64,000 nucleotides of DNA from Pedobacter indicus (GTDB lineage: Bacteria > Bacteroidota > Bacteroidia > Sphingobacteriales > Sphingobacteriaceae), in contig NZ_QRGB01000001.1 of NCBI RefSeq assembly GCF_003449035.1, positions 2,666,001 to 2,730,000 of the forward strand. Direction: 5' to 3'. The position numbers and the translations under genes are program-made. This document shows, piece after piece, positions 8,647-18,441 of this stretch. Numbering within the stretch: position 1 is the first letter of the stretch; each line of letters begins with the position of its first letter. Below the pieces are notes generated by a model. It saw only the letters and a list, made by a program, of their open reading frames with translations. It was not told where the DNA came from and did no database searches.

Positions 8647-9978
8647 TCAAAAACCAGTCACAATTTTTAGCCCCCCATTACCTAAATTCATGTCTTGGTC
8701 AGTAAGTGACCCGACAGGCACTTTAATGTAAGGCTCTACAGAAAGATTGAAATTTTTCAAGGCCGGAAGCTTATAACCAACCGAAAGATTGAAAAATCCG
8801 GTAAAATTCTTTCCTTCGTAAGGTGTGTTTGGACTGGTTTCTTGTGAATAAACGGTCTGAATAGCTGGTTCCGGACTAGCTTTACCGTCAGCGGAGAGAC
8901 TTGCCACTCGCGCAATCTTCTCTTCGAAAATATTATATCGTGATTCACTTAGAACGCTGAAAACTGACACCCCTGCGCTAGCATAGACTTGAGTTCCTAA
9001 ATTAACTTTTAAGTTAACCGGAATATCCAAGCCAACTAGCGTCGTATTAATCGTATTCAAGGATTTGTTATAATTATAACTATTTAAACTAGCTTTTGAA
9101 AACTCAGCTGGAATATCTACCTGATTAGGCCCTCTTTGCGCGTCTAACTGCACATATGAGATGCCGGAGCTTATCGATAACTTATCATTAATATTATAAG
9201 CTATCGCCACCCCTCCACCAAAATTAATTTGTTGATATTCATTGATATTTGGTGCCACTTCAATACTAAAGTTCCATCTGTTGAAGCTTTTATTCAAGTC
9301 AAGAGAACTTTCACTGTTATCTGCAAATGCCCAATCTCCATGCTGATATCCATTCTCCCGATCATATGTCGTCTTAGATTGAGTATTCTCTACATTGTCG
9401 TCTTGAATTCCAACTTGCTGGTTGGCTTGGTCATCAATAGCCGAATGATTATCTACGGGTCCTTCATTTCCATCTTTAGATATACCATTAATCGCATATT
9501 GACTTTCTTTGTCACCCACTAGGATGTCTGTATTTTTCTCAAAACGGCTAAGAGAATCTGTAGCAATAAGCGAGACTCTACTGTCAAAGTTTCCCGTATT
9601 GGCTACTGTCCGGTCTCGATGTATGATATTATCCACGTGATCAGCTCGCCTACTGCCGTTTATTTTCGGTTCTTCAGCATCTAACTCAATCTCTTCATTA
9701 TTAGGAGCAGCAAGCATCTCGTCTTCTATAGACCTTTCGGTTAAAGCAGTCCGCTGCGCAGGCAATATATCCCGGTCATTTTGCCTTAGGAACAAAACGA
9801 TACCCAGCAAAAGAACAGCCGCAGCGCCAGATAAGTACGGCCATATAATAACCTTTTTTTTCTGACCAGCTTCATACTCTTTAAAACGCTCCCAAGCTCC
9901 TTCTTTATAAGGAACTGAATGTTTGCGGAGCATCTCTATCATCCGTTCAGTAATATCCGTATTTTTATCAGGCTTCAT
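8647..9978 (-). CDS. Membrane-anchored protein with C-terminal beta-barrel-like domain, partner of ECF sigma factor
   Basis: The 443-residue product has a short cytoplasmic N-terminus (residues 1-42, with GAWERFKEYE), one membrane helix (43-64), a long acidic Asn/Asp-rich linker (about 65-230) and a C-terminal region of about 210 residues. The C-terminal region has alternating beta strands (FSIEVAPN, GGVAIAYNINDKLSISSGISY, GLDIPVNLKVNL) and ends in Phe, as in outer-membrane beta-barrels. It follows the ECF sigma gene by 8 bp. The layout suggests an anti-sigma-like sensor: the N-terminus could hold the sigma factor, while the C-terminus lies in the periplasm or outer membrane. No known anti-sigma domain is certain, so the function is inferred. 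Confidence 0.7.
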   Translation of the reverse strand: MKPDKNTDITERMIEMLRKHSVPYKEGAWERFKEYEAGQKKKVIIWPYLSGAAAVLLLGIVLFLRQNDRDILPAQRTALTERSIEDEMLAAPNNEEIELDAEEPKINGSRRADHVDNIIHRDRTVANTGNFDSRVSLIATDSLSRFEKNTDILVGDKESQYAINGISKDGNEGPVDNHSAIDDQANQQVGIQDDNVENTQSKTTYDRENGYQHGDWAFADNSESSLDLNKSFNRWNFSIEVAPNINEYQQINFGGGVAIAYNINDKLSISSGISYVQLDAQRGPNQVDIPAEFSKASLNSYNYNKSLNTINTTLVGLDIPVNLKVNLGTQVYASAGVSVFSVLSESRYNIFEEKIARVASLSADGKASPEPAIQTVYSQETSPNTPYEGKNFTGFFNLSVGYKLPALKNFNLSVEPYIKVPVGSLTDQDMNLGNGGLKIVTGF

Positions 9979-9986
9979 TTCCCCAA

Positions 9987-10595
9987 TTATTTCTTTTTCT
10001 CATCAAACATTAACTGTTTATATAATTTCCTTAATTTTTGTTTCCCACGAGTAAGGTAAGTTCTCGACGTACTCTCGGGAATATTTAGTTTCTTGGCAAT
10101 CTCTTCATGTGAATACCCCTCTAATTCATATAAATTGAAGATCGCACGTTGAATACTAGGTAGCTTATCAAGCAAGGACATGATATCGGCAACTTCCAAC
10201 TCGGTTGATGGAGAGACAGGTACCATTAATAACTGATCTTCAACAGTATCATCTCCCGCATGAAATTGTCGCTTCGAGCGCAAATGATCAATTGACAAAT
10301 TTGCAGCTATTCGACCTAGCCAGCCATAAAAAAAATTCTCCATTTTTTCTTCATTCTTTTCTGAATACGAAAACTTATGAATGGCTTTAAATGCTTTAAT
10401 AAATGTTTCATTTACCAGTTCTTCGGCATCATGTGTACTCTTAATGTAACGTGAAACAACGACAGTAACATAACCATACATTTTTTTATAGATAAATTCC
10501 TTAGCGAGCTCATCATTTTTAACCGCACAAGCATGCACAGCCCATTGCAGATTGGGTTCATGTTGACTCCTAGAATTGCCGATCGACTGATTCAC
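9987..10595 (-). CDS. ECF-type RNA polymerase sigma factor
   Basis: This is a sigma-70 family protein of the extracytoplasmic-function class. Region 2 (ELAKEFIYKKMYGYVTVVVSRY, then DAEELVNETFIKAFKAI) binds core polymerase and the -10 element. Region 4 (LPSIQRAIFNLYELEGYSHEEIAKKLNIPESTSRTYLTRGKQKLRKL, given here only in outline) carries the helix-turn-helix for the -35 element. No ATG precedes region 2; I chose the GTG at 10595 (202 residues), but a TTG at 10637 (216 residues) is also possible. It is co-transcribed with the downstream membrane protein, its likely regulator. Confidence 0.88.
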   Translation of the reverse strand: MNQSIGNSRSQHEPNLQWAVHACAVKNDELAKEFIYKKMYGYVTVVVSRYIKSTHDAEELVNETFIKAFKAIHKFSYSEKNEEKMENFFYGWLGRIAANLSIDHLRSKRQFHAGDDTVEDQLLMVPVSPSTELEVADIMSLLDKLPSIQRAIFNLYELEGYSHEEIAKKLNIPESTSRTYLTRGKQKLRKLYKQLMFDEKKK

Positions 10596-10790
10596 TAATG
10601 TAACTGGTATGCCGTTCAAAACTTCAATGATTAGCAAAAATCGGATTTATTAACCAAAACGCCATATTTTTTAATTACAAACCTGTTTATACTAAATTTC
10701 TATTCATACTTCTTTCGCTTGTACTCAAAATAAGAACGGATTAAAACTTTATCCGCTACACCAGAACCTCAAGATTCTCATTAAAATATG

Positions 10791-10798
10791 TATTTTTG
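10791..10798 (+). promoter_or_regulatory. Promoter -7 element of lysS
   Basis: TATTTTTG matches TAnnTTTG and ends 17 bp before the lysS ATG. A -33 TTTG is not evident. Confidence 0.55.
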
Positions 10799-10815
10799 CG
10801 TAAATTAAATTTCAC

Positions 10816-12534
10816 ATGAGTACTCTACTTTCTGAACAAGAAATATTACGTCGTGAGGCGTTAACATCCTTACTTAATTTAGGCATCGACCCATACCCGG
10901 CAGAGTCATACGAAATTACCTCCTATGCCAAGACTATACTAGAAGGCTATGAAGCAGACCCAGATGGATTTCAATCGGTTAGTATTGCAGGTCGAATTAT
11001 GAGCCGCCGCATTATGGGCAGTGCTTCTTTTATTGAGCTGCAAGATTCAACAGGGCGTATCCAGGTTTACATCAAGCGTGATGACATTTGTCCAGATGAA
11101 GACAAGACCCTCTATAATACGGTATTTAAAAAACTCCTAGATATTGGTGATATCGTTGGTATCAAAGGTTTCGCATTTATTACACAGACAGGGACAATTT
11201 CGGTTCATGCTAAAGAGATAAAAATTCTCTCGAAATCCTTAAAGCCTTTACCTGTTGTAAAGTCGGTTGACGGAAAAACATTCGACGCGGTGACCGATCC
11301 GGAGTTCCGCTATCGCCAGCGCTATGTAGATTTGGTTGTAAACCCTCAAGTCAAAGATACTTTTGTTAAAGTTTCTACTGTTAAAACAGCGATTCGAGAC
11401 TTTTTAAACGAAAGAGGAGCCCTTGAGGTTGACACTCCTGTACTCCAAAGTATTCCGGGTGGAGCGGCAGCAAAGCCTTTTATTACTCACCACAATGCAC
11501 TGGATATACCTCTATATCTACGAATCGCGAATGAACTTTACTTAAAAAGACTTATCGTCGGTGGCTTCGACTGGGTATACGAGTTTAGTCGAAACTTCAG
11601 GAACGAAGGAATGGACAGAACTCATAATCCTGAGTTTACCGTACTGGAGTTTTACGTCGCTTACAAAGATTATGAGTGGATGATGGAAACGACTGAGCAA
11701 CTTTTTGAAAAAGTTGCTTTAGCGACAAATGAAAAAACTACGCTTCAGGTTGGTGACAAGGAAATCAACTTTGCAGCACCTTACAAGCGTATTTCCATCT
11801 ATGATGCTATTAAAGAACATACCAATATCGATGTCAGTGGATTAGACGAGGACGGTCTACGCGATGTCTGCAAACAATTGAATATAGAGATTGATGAGAG
11901 TATGGGTAAAGGGAAGTTAATTGACGAGATCTTCGGGGAAAAGTGCGAAATGCATTACATTCAACCTACCTTCATTATCGATTACCCGATTGAAATGAGT
12001 CCTCTTACAAAAAAACATAGAAGCAAAGAAGGGCTGGTTGAACGTTTTGAACTTATAATCAATGGCAAGGAATTAGCCAACGCATACTCAGAATTGAATG
12101 ATCCTATTGATCAGTTGGAGCGTTTTGAAGACCAAGTTAAATTAATGGAACGGGGTGATGACGAGGCTATGTTTATCGATTACGATTTCCTAAGGGCTCT
12201 CGAATACGGCATGCCCCCTACAGCAGGTGTCGGAATCGGAATTGACCGACTTGCCATGCTCATGACCAACCAGGTTAGTATTCAAGATGTTCTATTCTTT
12301 CCTCAAATGCGACCTGAAAAAATTGTTAAAGTGGCATCGGTAGCAGATTATGAAAAAGCTGGTATTCCTATTGATTGGGTTCCCGTTTTACAGAAAATGG
12401 GATTGACCAGCATCGAAGCTATTAAAGAAGCTAACCCTAATAAGGTATTCAACGACCTAGGAGGAATGCGTAAGAAAATGAAATTGGATATCGCTATGCC
12501 AACAAAGGATGAAGTGATGCAATGGTTTAAATAA
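10816..12534 (+). CDS. lysS: Lysyl-tRNA synthetase (class II)
   Basis: The 572-residue enzyme charges tRNA-Lys with lysine. An N-terminal OB-fold (SVSIAGRIMSRRIMG onward, about residues 55-160) binds the anticodon. The class II catalytic core shows motif 2 (FRNEGMDRTHNPEF) and motif 3 (GVGIGIDRLAML). About 70 residues follow motif 3, with a helix-rich stretch (DWVPVLQKMGLTSIEAI); E. coli LysS, of 505 residues, ends near motif 3. The tail is a feature I associate with Bacteroidota LysS and its role is unknown. The gene is monocistronic, with its own promoter and a terminator inside the opposing gene. Confidence 0.97.
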   Translation: MSTLLSEQEILRREALTSLLNLGIDPYPAESYEITSYAKTILEGYEADPDGFQSVSIAGRIMSRRIMGSASFIELQDSTGRIQVYIKRDDICPDEDKTLYNTVFKKLLDIGDIVGIKGFAFITQTGTISVHAKEIKILSKSLKPLPVVKSVDGKTFDAVTDPEFRYRQRYVDLVVNPQVKDTFVKVSTVKTAIRDFLNERGALEVDTPVLQSIPGGAAAKPFITHHNALDIPLYLRIANELYLKRLIVGGFDWVYEFSRNFRNEGMDRTHNPEFTVLEFYVAYKDYEWMMETTEQLFEKVALATNEKTTLQVGDKEINFAAPYKRISIYDAIKEHTNIDVSGLDEDGLRDVCKQLNIEIDESMGKGKLIDEIFGEKCEMHYIQPTFIIDYPIEMSPLTKKHRSKEGLVERFELIINGKELANAYSELNDPIDQLERFEDQVKLMERGDDEAMFIDYDFLRALEYGMPPTAGVGIGIDRLAMLMTNQVSIQDVLFFPQMRPEKIVKVASVADYEKAGIPIDWVPVLQKMGLTSIEAIKEANPNKVFNDLGGMRKKMKLDIAMPTKDEVMQWFK

Positions 12535-12549
12535 AAAAGCAAACTCACT

Positions 12550-13575
12550 TTAACCCATATATTGCATAGAAAGCCATTCAAATAGTGTCGTCTCGGAAGG
12601 AACGAGTTCTTTAAACGCTATTTGAATGGCTTGTTTTTTTGCTGCTTCCTCGAAAACCTCACTCACCAAATCATCATTTCGATTAGTAAATACGGCTACC
12701 ATAAGCTTCCTATCTAGGTTATGATACACAATATTCATAAAGCCCGATGTTTCTCCAGAATGGAAGAAACAATCAGTTCCATCTGCTTCTTTTCCAACAA
12801 ACCATCCGTAGCCGTAGCCGATACCATTGTTTACTTCAATTTGCGCTGAGATAGATTCTTTGAACAAGCTCTTCGAAAGAAAAGCGTGGTGATAAAGAGC
12901 GTGATGCCAACGCTGATAATCTTCGATAGATGTATAAACACAACCATCACCTTTGGTGGCTGAAGTGATGCTCTGGTCATTTAATACAAACTCTCCATTT
13001 CTCACAGCATAACCCAGTGCTCGCTTTTCTATTTCCTTTCCTTCATCATATATCAAGGACCTTCGCATCCCAAGAGGAACAAAAAGCATTTCTCTTATGA
13101 GATCCTGATACGGTTTTTCACCGACGTGTTCGGCTATCAAAGTTAAAATACAAAAAGCAGTGTTACTATATTTAAACTGTTCTCCAGGTTTAAAGTAAGT
13201 TTCACCTTTGGCATTCGCCAGTCTCCAAGCATCATGATCGCTTACTTGTTCTACGTGATTTTCAGGAATCAGGGGTTCATAGTCCCATATACCTGAACTA
13301 TGTGTCAATAAATGCTTCAATGTTATTTCCCTGTACGCCAAACTACAATTATCAAAAAAGTCACTTAGACGATCATCAAGGCTCAAGAGTCCTTTTTCGA
13401 CAAACATCAGAATAACCATTGCCGTAAACTGTTTACTAACAGAGGCCATTCGAAAAACCGTGTCCGATTGAATAGGGTTATTTTCGGTGACATCAGCTAC
13501 ACCTTTGTATAATTGATCAATTATCTGACCATCTTTTATAACACATAATGCATATCCCGGTGCAGCTGACTCCAT
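12550..13575 (-). CDS. Serine hydrolase of the class C beta-lactamase family
   Basis: From the ATG at 13575 the product is 341 residues with the penicillin-binding/class C beta-lactamase fold. The SxxK motif is SVSK (nucleophile in RMASVSK, about residue 45), the Tyr motif is YSN in FKYSNTAF, and the third motif is HSG in FFHSGETSG. The family covers beta-lactamases, D-aminopeptidases and esterases; the HSG (not KTG) box argues for an esterase or peptidase rather than a resistance enzyme. No signal peptide is visible, unlike most relatives, so it may be cytoplasmic or the start is misplaced. It follows valS by about 11 bp and is probably co-transcribed. Confidence 0.82.
   Translation of the reverse strand: MESAAPGYALCVIKDGQIIDQLYKGVADVTENNPIQSDTVFRMASVSKQFTAMVILMFVEKGLLSLDDRLSDFFDNCSLAYREITLKHLLTHSSGIWDYEPLIPENHVEQVSDHDAWRLANAKGETYFKPGEQFKYSNTAFCILTLIAEHVGEKPYQDLIREMLFVPLGMRRSLIYDEGKEIEKRALGYAVRNGEFVLNDQSITSATKGDGCVYTSIEDYQRWHHALYHHAFLSKSLFKESISAQIEVNNGIGYGYGWFVGKEADGTDCFFHSGETSGFMNIVYHNLDRKLMVAVFTNRNDDLVSEVFEEAAKKQAIQIAFKELVPSETTLFEWLSMQYMG
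12571..12640 (+). terminator. lysS terminator lying within the opposing gene
   Basis: A perfect 15-bp inverted repeat (aagccattcaaatag at 12571-12585 and its complement at 12618-12632) is followed on the plus strand by a run of seven T (12634-12640). The loop holds a small inner CTCG/CGAG stem. It would end the lysS transcript, although it lies in the last codons of the convergent serine hydrolase gene. Confidence 0.75.
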
Positions 13576-13586
13576 ATTTACCAAGT

Positions 13587-16202
13587 TTATAAAGAAGCTA
13601 GCGTTTCTTTCAGTGTCGCAATCTTCGACTCAGCATCAGCCTTCTTGTTTCGCTCATTCTGAACAATTTCCGGTTTCGCATTGTTAACAAAGCGATCATT
13701 TGACAGTTTAGCGTCCACGGATTTCAAAAAGCCATTTAAATAGTTGATTTCTTTCTGAATGCGTTCTTTCTCTGCCTCTATGTCAAGGTTCTGACCAATT
13801 GATAAGTAAAACTCATTCCGGCCTACCATAAACGCTACCGACTTATCTGGCGTATCATCGACGCTCTTAAATTCACTGATATTAGCAAGTTTGGTCATCA
13901 ATACCTTTATCAACGGTGAATTCAAAGCATTACCGCTTTTAAAGTATAAAGCCAAAGGTTCTTTCGGGGAAATTTGCTTCGTATTTCTGATATTCCTGAT
14001 CTCCGATATCACAGATCGAAGCTGTTCAAATTCTATAATAATATCTTTATTAAAAGATTTAGAAGTAGGATATTCAGCAACGATACAACAATCCAACTCT
14101 TCACGCGTACCAAACATTTCATCATGCCATAACTCTTCGCTTATAAATGGCATAAATGGATGAATTAATGCTAAAATACGCTCGAATAATTCCTTAGTCC
14201 GATCATGTGTTTCTTTCGATATTGCTTCCTGATAAGGCGGCTTTACCCACTCCAAATACCATGAGCAGAAATCATCCCACACCAATTTATAGATCGACAT
14301 CAACGCATCTGATAAACGATAATTGTCAAAATGACTTTCAATCTCGACCAATGCCTCATCAAAACGATTTTCAAACCATTCTATTACTCTCAAATCTGCA
14401 TCTGAAGCTTTTTCATCTTTCACCTCCCAATTTTTCACCAAACGGAAAGCATTCCAAATCTTGTTAGCAAAATTCCTGCCCTGTTCGCAATAGGCTACAT
14501 CAAACATGAGGTCGTTACCCGCCGGTGAAGACAACAACATCCCTACCCGGACACCATCAGTCCCATACTGCTTCATCAACTCCAAGGGGTCTGGAGAGTT
14601 TCCTAAGGACTTGGACATCTTGCGTCCTAATTTATCACGTACAATTCCCGTAAGATATACGTTTTTAAAAGGAACCTCTTTTTTGTATTCATGACCAAAA
14701 ATAATCATTCTGGCTACCCAGAAAAACAAAATCTCTGGTGCCGTAACCAGGTCACTCGTTGGGTAGTAATATTTTATATCTTCACTATCTGGATTCTTCA
14801 GTCCATCGAATACGGACATTGGCCAAAGCGCCGAAGAGAACCACGTGTCCAATACATCTTCTTCCTGAGTCAGATCTTGTGTCGACTTATTCTCTTTCTC
14901 AAATTCTACGACAGCTTCCTCCCTGGTTTTGGCAACTACCCATTCGTTATTTTCATTAAACCAAGCAGGGATCCGTTGTCCCCACCATAGCTGACGGCTA
15001 ATACACCAATCTTTCACATTTTCCATCCAATGCCGATAGGTATTGATAAACTTATCGGGTATGAATTTCACTTCACCGTTTAACACATAATCCAATGCGG
15101 GTTTGGCAAGATCTTCCATCTTCAGAAACCACTGCATAGATAATTTTGGTTCGATAACCGCGTCGGTCCGCTCAGAAAAACCAACTTGTGATTTATAGTT
15201 TTCAATCTTCTCTACACTGTCATTATCCTCCAACAGCTTGATAATATTTTTTCTAGCCACAAAGCGATCCTCTCCGACCAATATTTGAGCCTTTTCATTC
15301 AAAGTACCATCATCGTTCAAAATATCAATGATTTCCAAATTGTGTCTTTGTCCAAGTTCAAAGTCGTTTAAATCATGCGCCGGAGTTACTTTTAAACAAC
15401 CTGTACCGAAGTCCATTTCAACATACTCATCTTCAATGATCGGGATATCACGATCAATCAACGGGATTCTGATCTTTCTACCTTTCAAATGCTGGTACCG
15501 CGGATCATTGGGGTTTATACAAACCGCGGAATCTGCCATAATCGTCTCCGGTCTGGTGGTAGCAATAACCAAGTATTCATCAGAGTCAACGATCTTGTAT
15601 CGTAAATAGAAAAGGCGCTGGTCAACTTCCTTCCGAATCACTTCCTCATCAGACAAGGCAGTCCTCCCTACCGGATCCCAATTCACCATACGCACGCCGC
15701 GATAAATATACCCCTTGCGGTAAAAATGAATAAACGTGTCAATCACCGAGTCGCTTAAATCCGGATCCATTGTAAAGCGTGTCCGATCCCAATCCGCTGA
15801 CGCTCCCAGTTTCTGAAGTTGGTCTAAAATAATTCCACCGTACTTTTCCTTCCACTCCCAAGCATATGATAAAAACTCTTCACGACCAATTGATTTTTTG
15901 TCAATACCCCGCTCTTTAAGCATAGCAACGACTTTGGCTTCCGTAGCAATCGAAGCATGATCAGTACCCGGCACCCAGCAAGCATTCTTCCCTTGCATTC
16001 TAGCTCGTCTGATCAAAACATCCTGAATGGTATTGTTGAGCATATGTCCCATGTGCAGCACGCCGGTTACATTCGGCGGCGGCATCACAATCGTGTAAGG
16101 CTCACGCTCGTCGGGGGTTGAACGGAAAAACTTTTTTTCAAGCCAGTAGCTATACCATTTATCTTCTGTATCGTTTGGATTATACGTTTTTGCTAAACTC
16201 AT
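13587..16202 (-). CDS. valS: Valyl-tRNA synthetase (class I)
   Basis: The 871-residue enzyme charges tRNA-Val and proofreads mischarged threonine. The class I signatures are HMGH in PPNVTGVLHMGHML near residue 45 and KMSKS in GRKMSKSLGN near residue 530. The editing (CP1) domain lies between them, with TTRPETIMAD and GTGCLKVTPAHD. An anticodon-binding helical domain and a C-terminal coiled coil (about 800-871, rich in Glu, Lys and Asn) complete it. Length is typical. It has its own -7 promoter element and is followed closely by the serine hydrolase gene. Confidence 0.97.
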   Translation of the reverse strand: MSLAKTYNPNDTEDKWYSYWLEKKFFRSTPDEREPYTIVMPPPNVTGVLHMGHMLNNTIQDVLIRRARMQGKNACWVPGTDHASIATEAKVVAMLKERGIDKKSIGREEFLSYAWEWKEKYGGIILDQLQKLGASADWDRTRFTMDPDLSDSVIDTFIHFYRKGYIYRGVRMVNWDPVGRTALSDEEVIRKEVDQRLFYLRYKIVDSDEYLVIATTRPETIMADSAVCINPNDPRYQHLKGRKIRIPLIDRDIPIIEDEYVEMDFGTGCLKVTPAHDLNDFELGQRHNLEIIDILNDDGTLNEKAQILVGEDRFVARKNIIKLLEDNDSVEKIENYKSQVGFSERTDAVIEPKLSMQWFLKMEDLAKPALDYVLNGEVKFIPDKFINTYRHWMENVKDWCISRQLWWGQRIPAWFNENNEWVVAKTREEAVVEFEKENKSTQDLTQEEDVLDTWFSSALWPMSVFDGLKNPDSEDIKYYYPTSDLVTAPEILFFWVARMIIFGHEYKKEVPFKNVYLTGIVRDKLGRKMSKSLGNSPDPLELMKQYGTDGVRVGMLLSSPAGNDLMFDVAYCEQGRNFANKIWNAFRLVKNWEVKDEKASDADLRVIEWFENRFDEALVEIESHFDNYRLSDALMSIYKLVWDDFCSWYLEWVKPPYQEAISKETHDRTKELFERILALIHPFMPFISEELWHDEMFGTREELDCCIVAEYPTSKSFNKDIIIEFEQLRSVISEIRNIRNTKQISPKEPLALYFKSGNALNSPLIKVLMTKLANISEFKSVDDTPDKSVAFMVGRNEFYLSIGQNLDIEAEKERIQKEINYLNGFLKSVDAKLSNDRFVNNAKPEIVQNERNKKADAESKIATLKETLASL

Positions 16203-16230
16203 GTTCTAGAATATTCGAATGAATGAAAGG

Positions 16231-16238
16231 CAAAAATA
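16231..16238 (-). promoter_or_regulatory. Promoter -7 element of valS
   Basis: On the minus strand this reads TATTTTTG, a full match to TAnnTTTG, 28 bp before the valS ATG and identical to the lysS element. Confidence 0.55.
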
Positions 16239-16298
16239 GCATTTTGTTTATTAACTTCGTAGATTGCGCACCCAATAAACAAATCAAATAATATATCT

Positions 16299-18344
16299 AT
16301 GAAGTACCCATCAATTCTTATCTGCGGGATGGCATTGGTTGCTGCTCAATCGTGCTCACAACCCGAATCCAACGTAGCATCTAACGTACCCGACAAATTC
16401 ATTGACCCTGCGAATATGGACACCACCGTTAATCCCGGCGATGATTTTTTCCATTACGCGAATGGTATTTGGATGAAGAACAACCCAATACCCGACAAAG
16501 AAACCCGCTGGGGAAGTTTCAATGAACTAAGGGAGTTTAATGCTCAAGCAGTTAAAGGTCTGCTAGAAGAGGCTGCCACCGCCAATGCCGATGAAGGAAG
16601 TATCGAACAGCGAGTGGGCACCTTTTATACCAGCGCGATGGACAGTGTGAAAATAGAAGAAGTTGGAGCATCCGTAATTGAAGATGATTTACAACGCATT
16701 GACGGCATCAATAACATTGACGGCGTAATCGAAGAAAGCATTTATCAACGTACCCATGCACTCGGCAGTCCATTCCACAGCTTTTACGTAGGTCAGGACA
16801 GAAAAAACGTTGAAAAGAATATGCCTCAATTGGGTCAAGGGGGCACAACACTCCCCGATCGAGATTACTACTTGGTAGAAAATTCACGTAACAACGACAT
16901 TAAAAGTGCTTATAAAACTTACGTGCAACGTCTATTCGTGTTAACAGGTTCTACTGATCAAGAAGCGGCAGACAACTTCAATACCATCTGGGATTTTGAA
17001 AAAGCATTGGCGACAGCTCAAAAAAGTCGGGTCGAGATGCGCGACCCTCAGGCAACTTACAATAAGTTTTCATTAAAGGAGCTTACTGGAACCACACAAC
17101 CTTTTAATTGGGAAAAAATCCTTCCTGCTTTTAAAGTTGAAGGTGCAGACAGTGTCCTGGTTAATAATCCTCAATTTTTCCAAGACGAAGCCAAGCTGAT
17201 AGCTGCTACCCCCATCGAAGATCTAAAGGTTTATCTAAAATGGAATATTCTCAAAAATGCAGCAAGTTTATTAAGTGAAGACTTTGTCGATGCCAACTTT
17301 GTGTTTACCCAGGCGTTAACCGGACAAAAAGTAATCACGCCGCGCTGGCAACGAAGCTTCAATCTGATCGACCGTAACATCGGCGACTTACTAGGCCAGC
17401 TTTATGTGGCTAAATACTTCACGCCAGAAGCAAAGGCCAGAATGGATGAACTGGTAAATAACATGTCAGAAACCTTCGGTGAACGTATTGAAGGCCTCAC
17501 ATGGATGAGCAGCGAAACGAAAGAACGCGCGCTGGAGAAGCTGAATGCCTTTACGCCAAAGATCGGTTATACCGAAAAATGGAAAACCTACGATGGGCTG
17601 GAACTCGCGGCCGATGATTTCTACGGAAATGTCAAAAGAGCTATGCAATGGGGCTATGACGATATGGTTAGTCAATTTGGAAAGCCAGTCGACCGCACAC
17701 GCTGGGGAATGACACCTCCTACGGTGAACGCATACTATAGTCCTGTAAATAATGAAATAGCCTTCCCAGCCGGAATACTACAGTTCCCTTTCTTCGCTTT
17801 CGAAGCGGATGATGCGATCAACTATGGAGGTATCGGTGCCGTAATCGGTCATGAAATGACGCATGGGTTTGACGATTCAGGGCGACAGTACGCCGCAGAC
17901 GGAAATCTGAAAGATTGGTGGACAGAGGAAGATGCAGCACAGTTCAAAATATTAGCTGACAAGGTAGTCGAACAATACAATAATTATACAGTATTGGATA
18001 CCATTCATGTAAACGGCAAACTGACTCTGGGTGAAAACCTTGCAGATCTAGGTGGTTTAGCAATCGCTTACGCAGCTTTCAAAAAGACTCCACAAGGGCA
18101 ATCGGATGAGTTGATCGATGGTTTAACCCCTGATCAACGTTTCTTCCTTTCTTGGGCACAAGTGTGGAGAATGAATGTACGGCCAGAAACCGCTGCCCAG
18201 TTAATCCTTACTGACCCTCACTCACCTGGAGACGCCAGAACCGTTGGCCCATTGGTTCATATGGACGCCTGGTACGATGCATTTGATATTCAAGAAGGAG
18301 ACAAACTTTATATACCAAAGGAAAACCGTGTTACTATTTGGTAA
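16299..18344 (+). CDS. M13 (neprilysin-type) metallopeptidase
   Basis: The 681-residue product is a zinc endopeptidase of family M13 that cleaves small peptides. It starts with a lipoprotein-type signal (VAAQSCSQ, Cys19). The early DPANMDTTVNPGDDFFHYANGIW segment (outlined) is the M13 N-terminal signature. The zinc site is HEMTH (His518, Glu519, His522) with the third ligand in GENLADLGG about 60 residues later. The NAYYSPVNNEI substrate motif is also present. Length matches bacterial PepO-like enzymes. The gene is single and ends at a strong terminator. Confidence 0.95.
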   Translation: MKYPSILICGMALVAAQSCSQPESNVASNVPDKFIDPANMDTTVNPGDDFFHYANGIWMKNNPIPDKETRWGSFNELREFNAQAVKGLLEEAATANADEGSIEQRVGTFYTSAMDSVKIEEVGASVIEDDLQRIDGINNIDGVIEESIYQRTHALGSPFHSFYVGQDRKNVEKNMPQLGQGGTTLPDRDYYLVENSRNNDIKSAYKTYVQRLFVLTGSTDQEAADNFNTIWDFEKALATAQKSRVEMRDPQATYNKFSLKELTGTTQPFNWEKILPAFKVEGADSVLVNNPQFFQDEAKLIAATPIEDLKVYLKWNILKNAASLLSEDFVDANFVFTQALTGQKVITPRWQRSFNLIDRNIGDLLGQLYVAKYFTPEAKARMDELVNNMSETFGERIEGLTWMSSETKERALEKLNAFTPKIGYTEKWKTYDGLELAADDFYGNVKRAMQWGYDDMVSQFGKPVDRTRWGMTPPTVNAYYSPVNNEIAFPAGILQFPFFAFEADDAINYGGIGAVIGHEMTHGFDDSGRQYAADGNLKDWWTEEDAAQFKILADKVVEQYNNYTVLDTIHVNGKLTLGENLADLGGLAIAYAAFKKTPQGQSDELIDGLTPDQRFFLSWAQVWRMNVRPETAAQLILTDPHSPGDARTVGPLVHMDAWYDAFDIQEGDKLYIPKENRVTIW

Positions 18345-18373
18345 TAACTTTGAACTTATTATAAATTAAGAAA

Positions 18374-18409
18374 AAGCCAGCGTTTGCAACAAGCGCTGGC
18401 TTCGTTTTT
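18374..18409 (+). terminator. Terminator of the M13 peptidase gene
   Basis: A 9-bp stem, aagccagcg with its complement at 18394-18402, is followed by CGTTTTT. It lies 30 bp after the stop codon. Confidence 0.85.
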
Positions 18410-18441
18410 CTGGAACTTCCGGTAAAGACTACGCTTTTTGC

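Noticed and set aside
12550-13575. Beta-lactam resistance gene
   Set aside because: The third motif is HSG rather than KTG, no signal peptide is seen, and many family members are esterases or peptidases; resistance is not supported.
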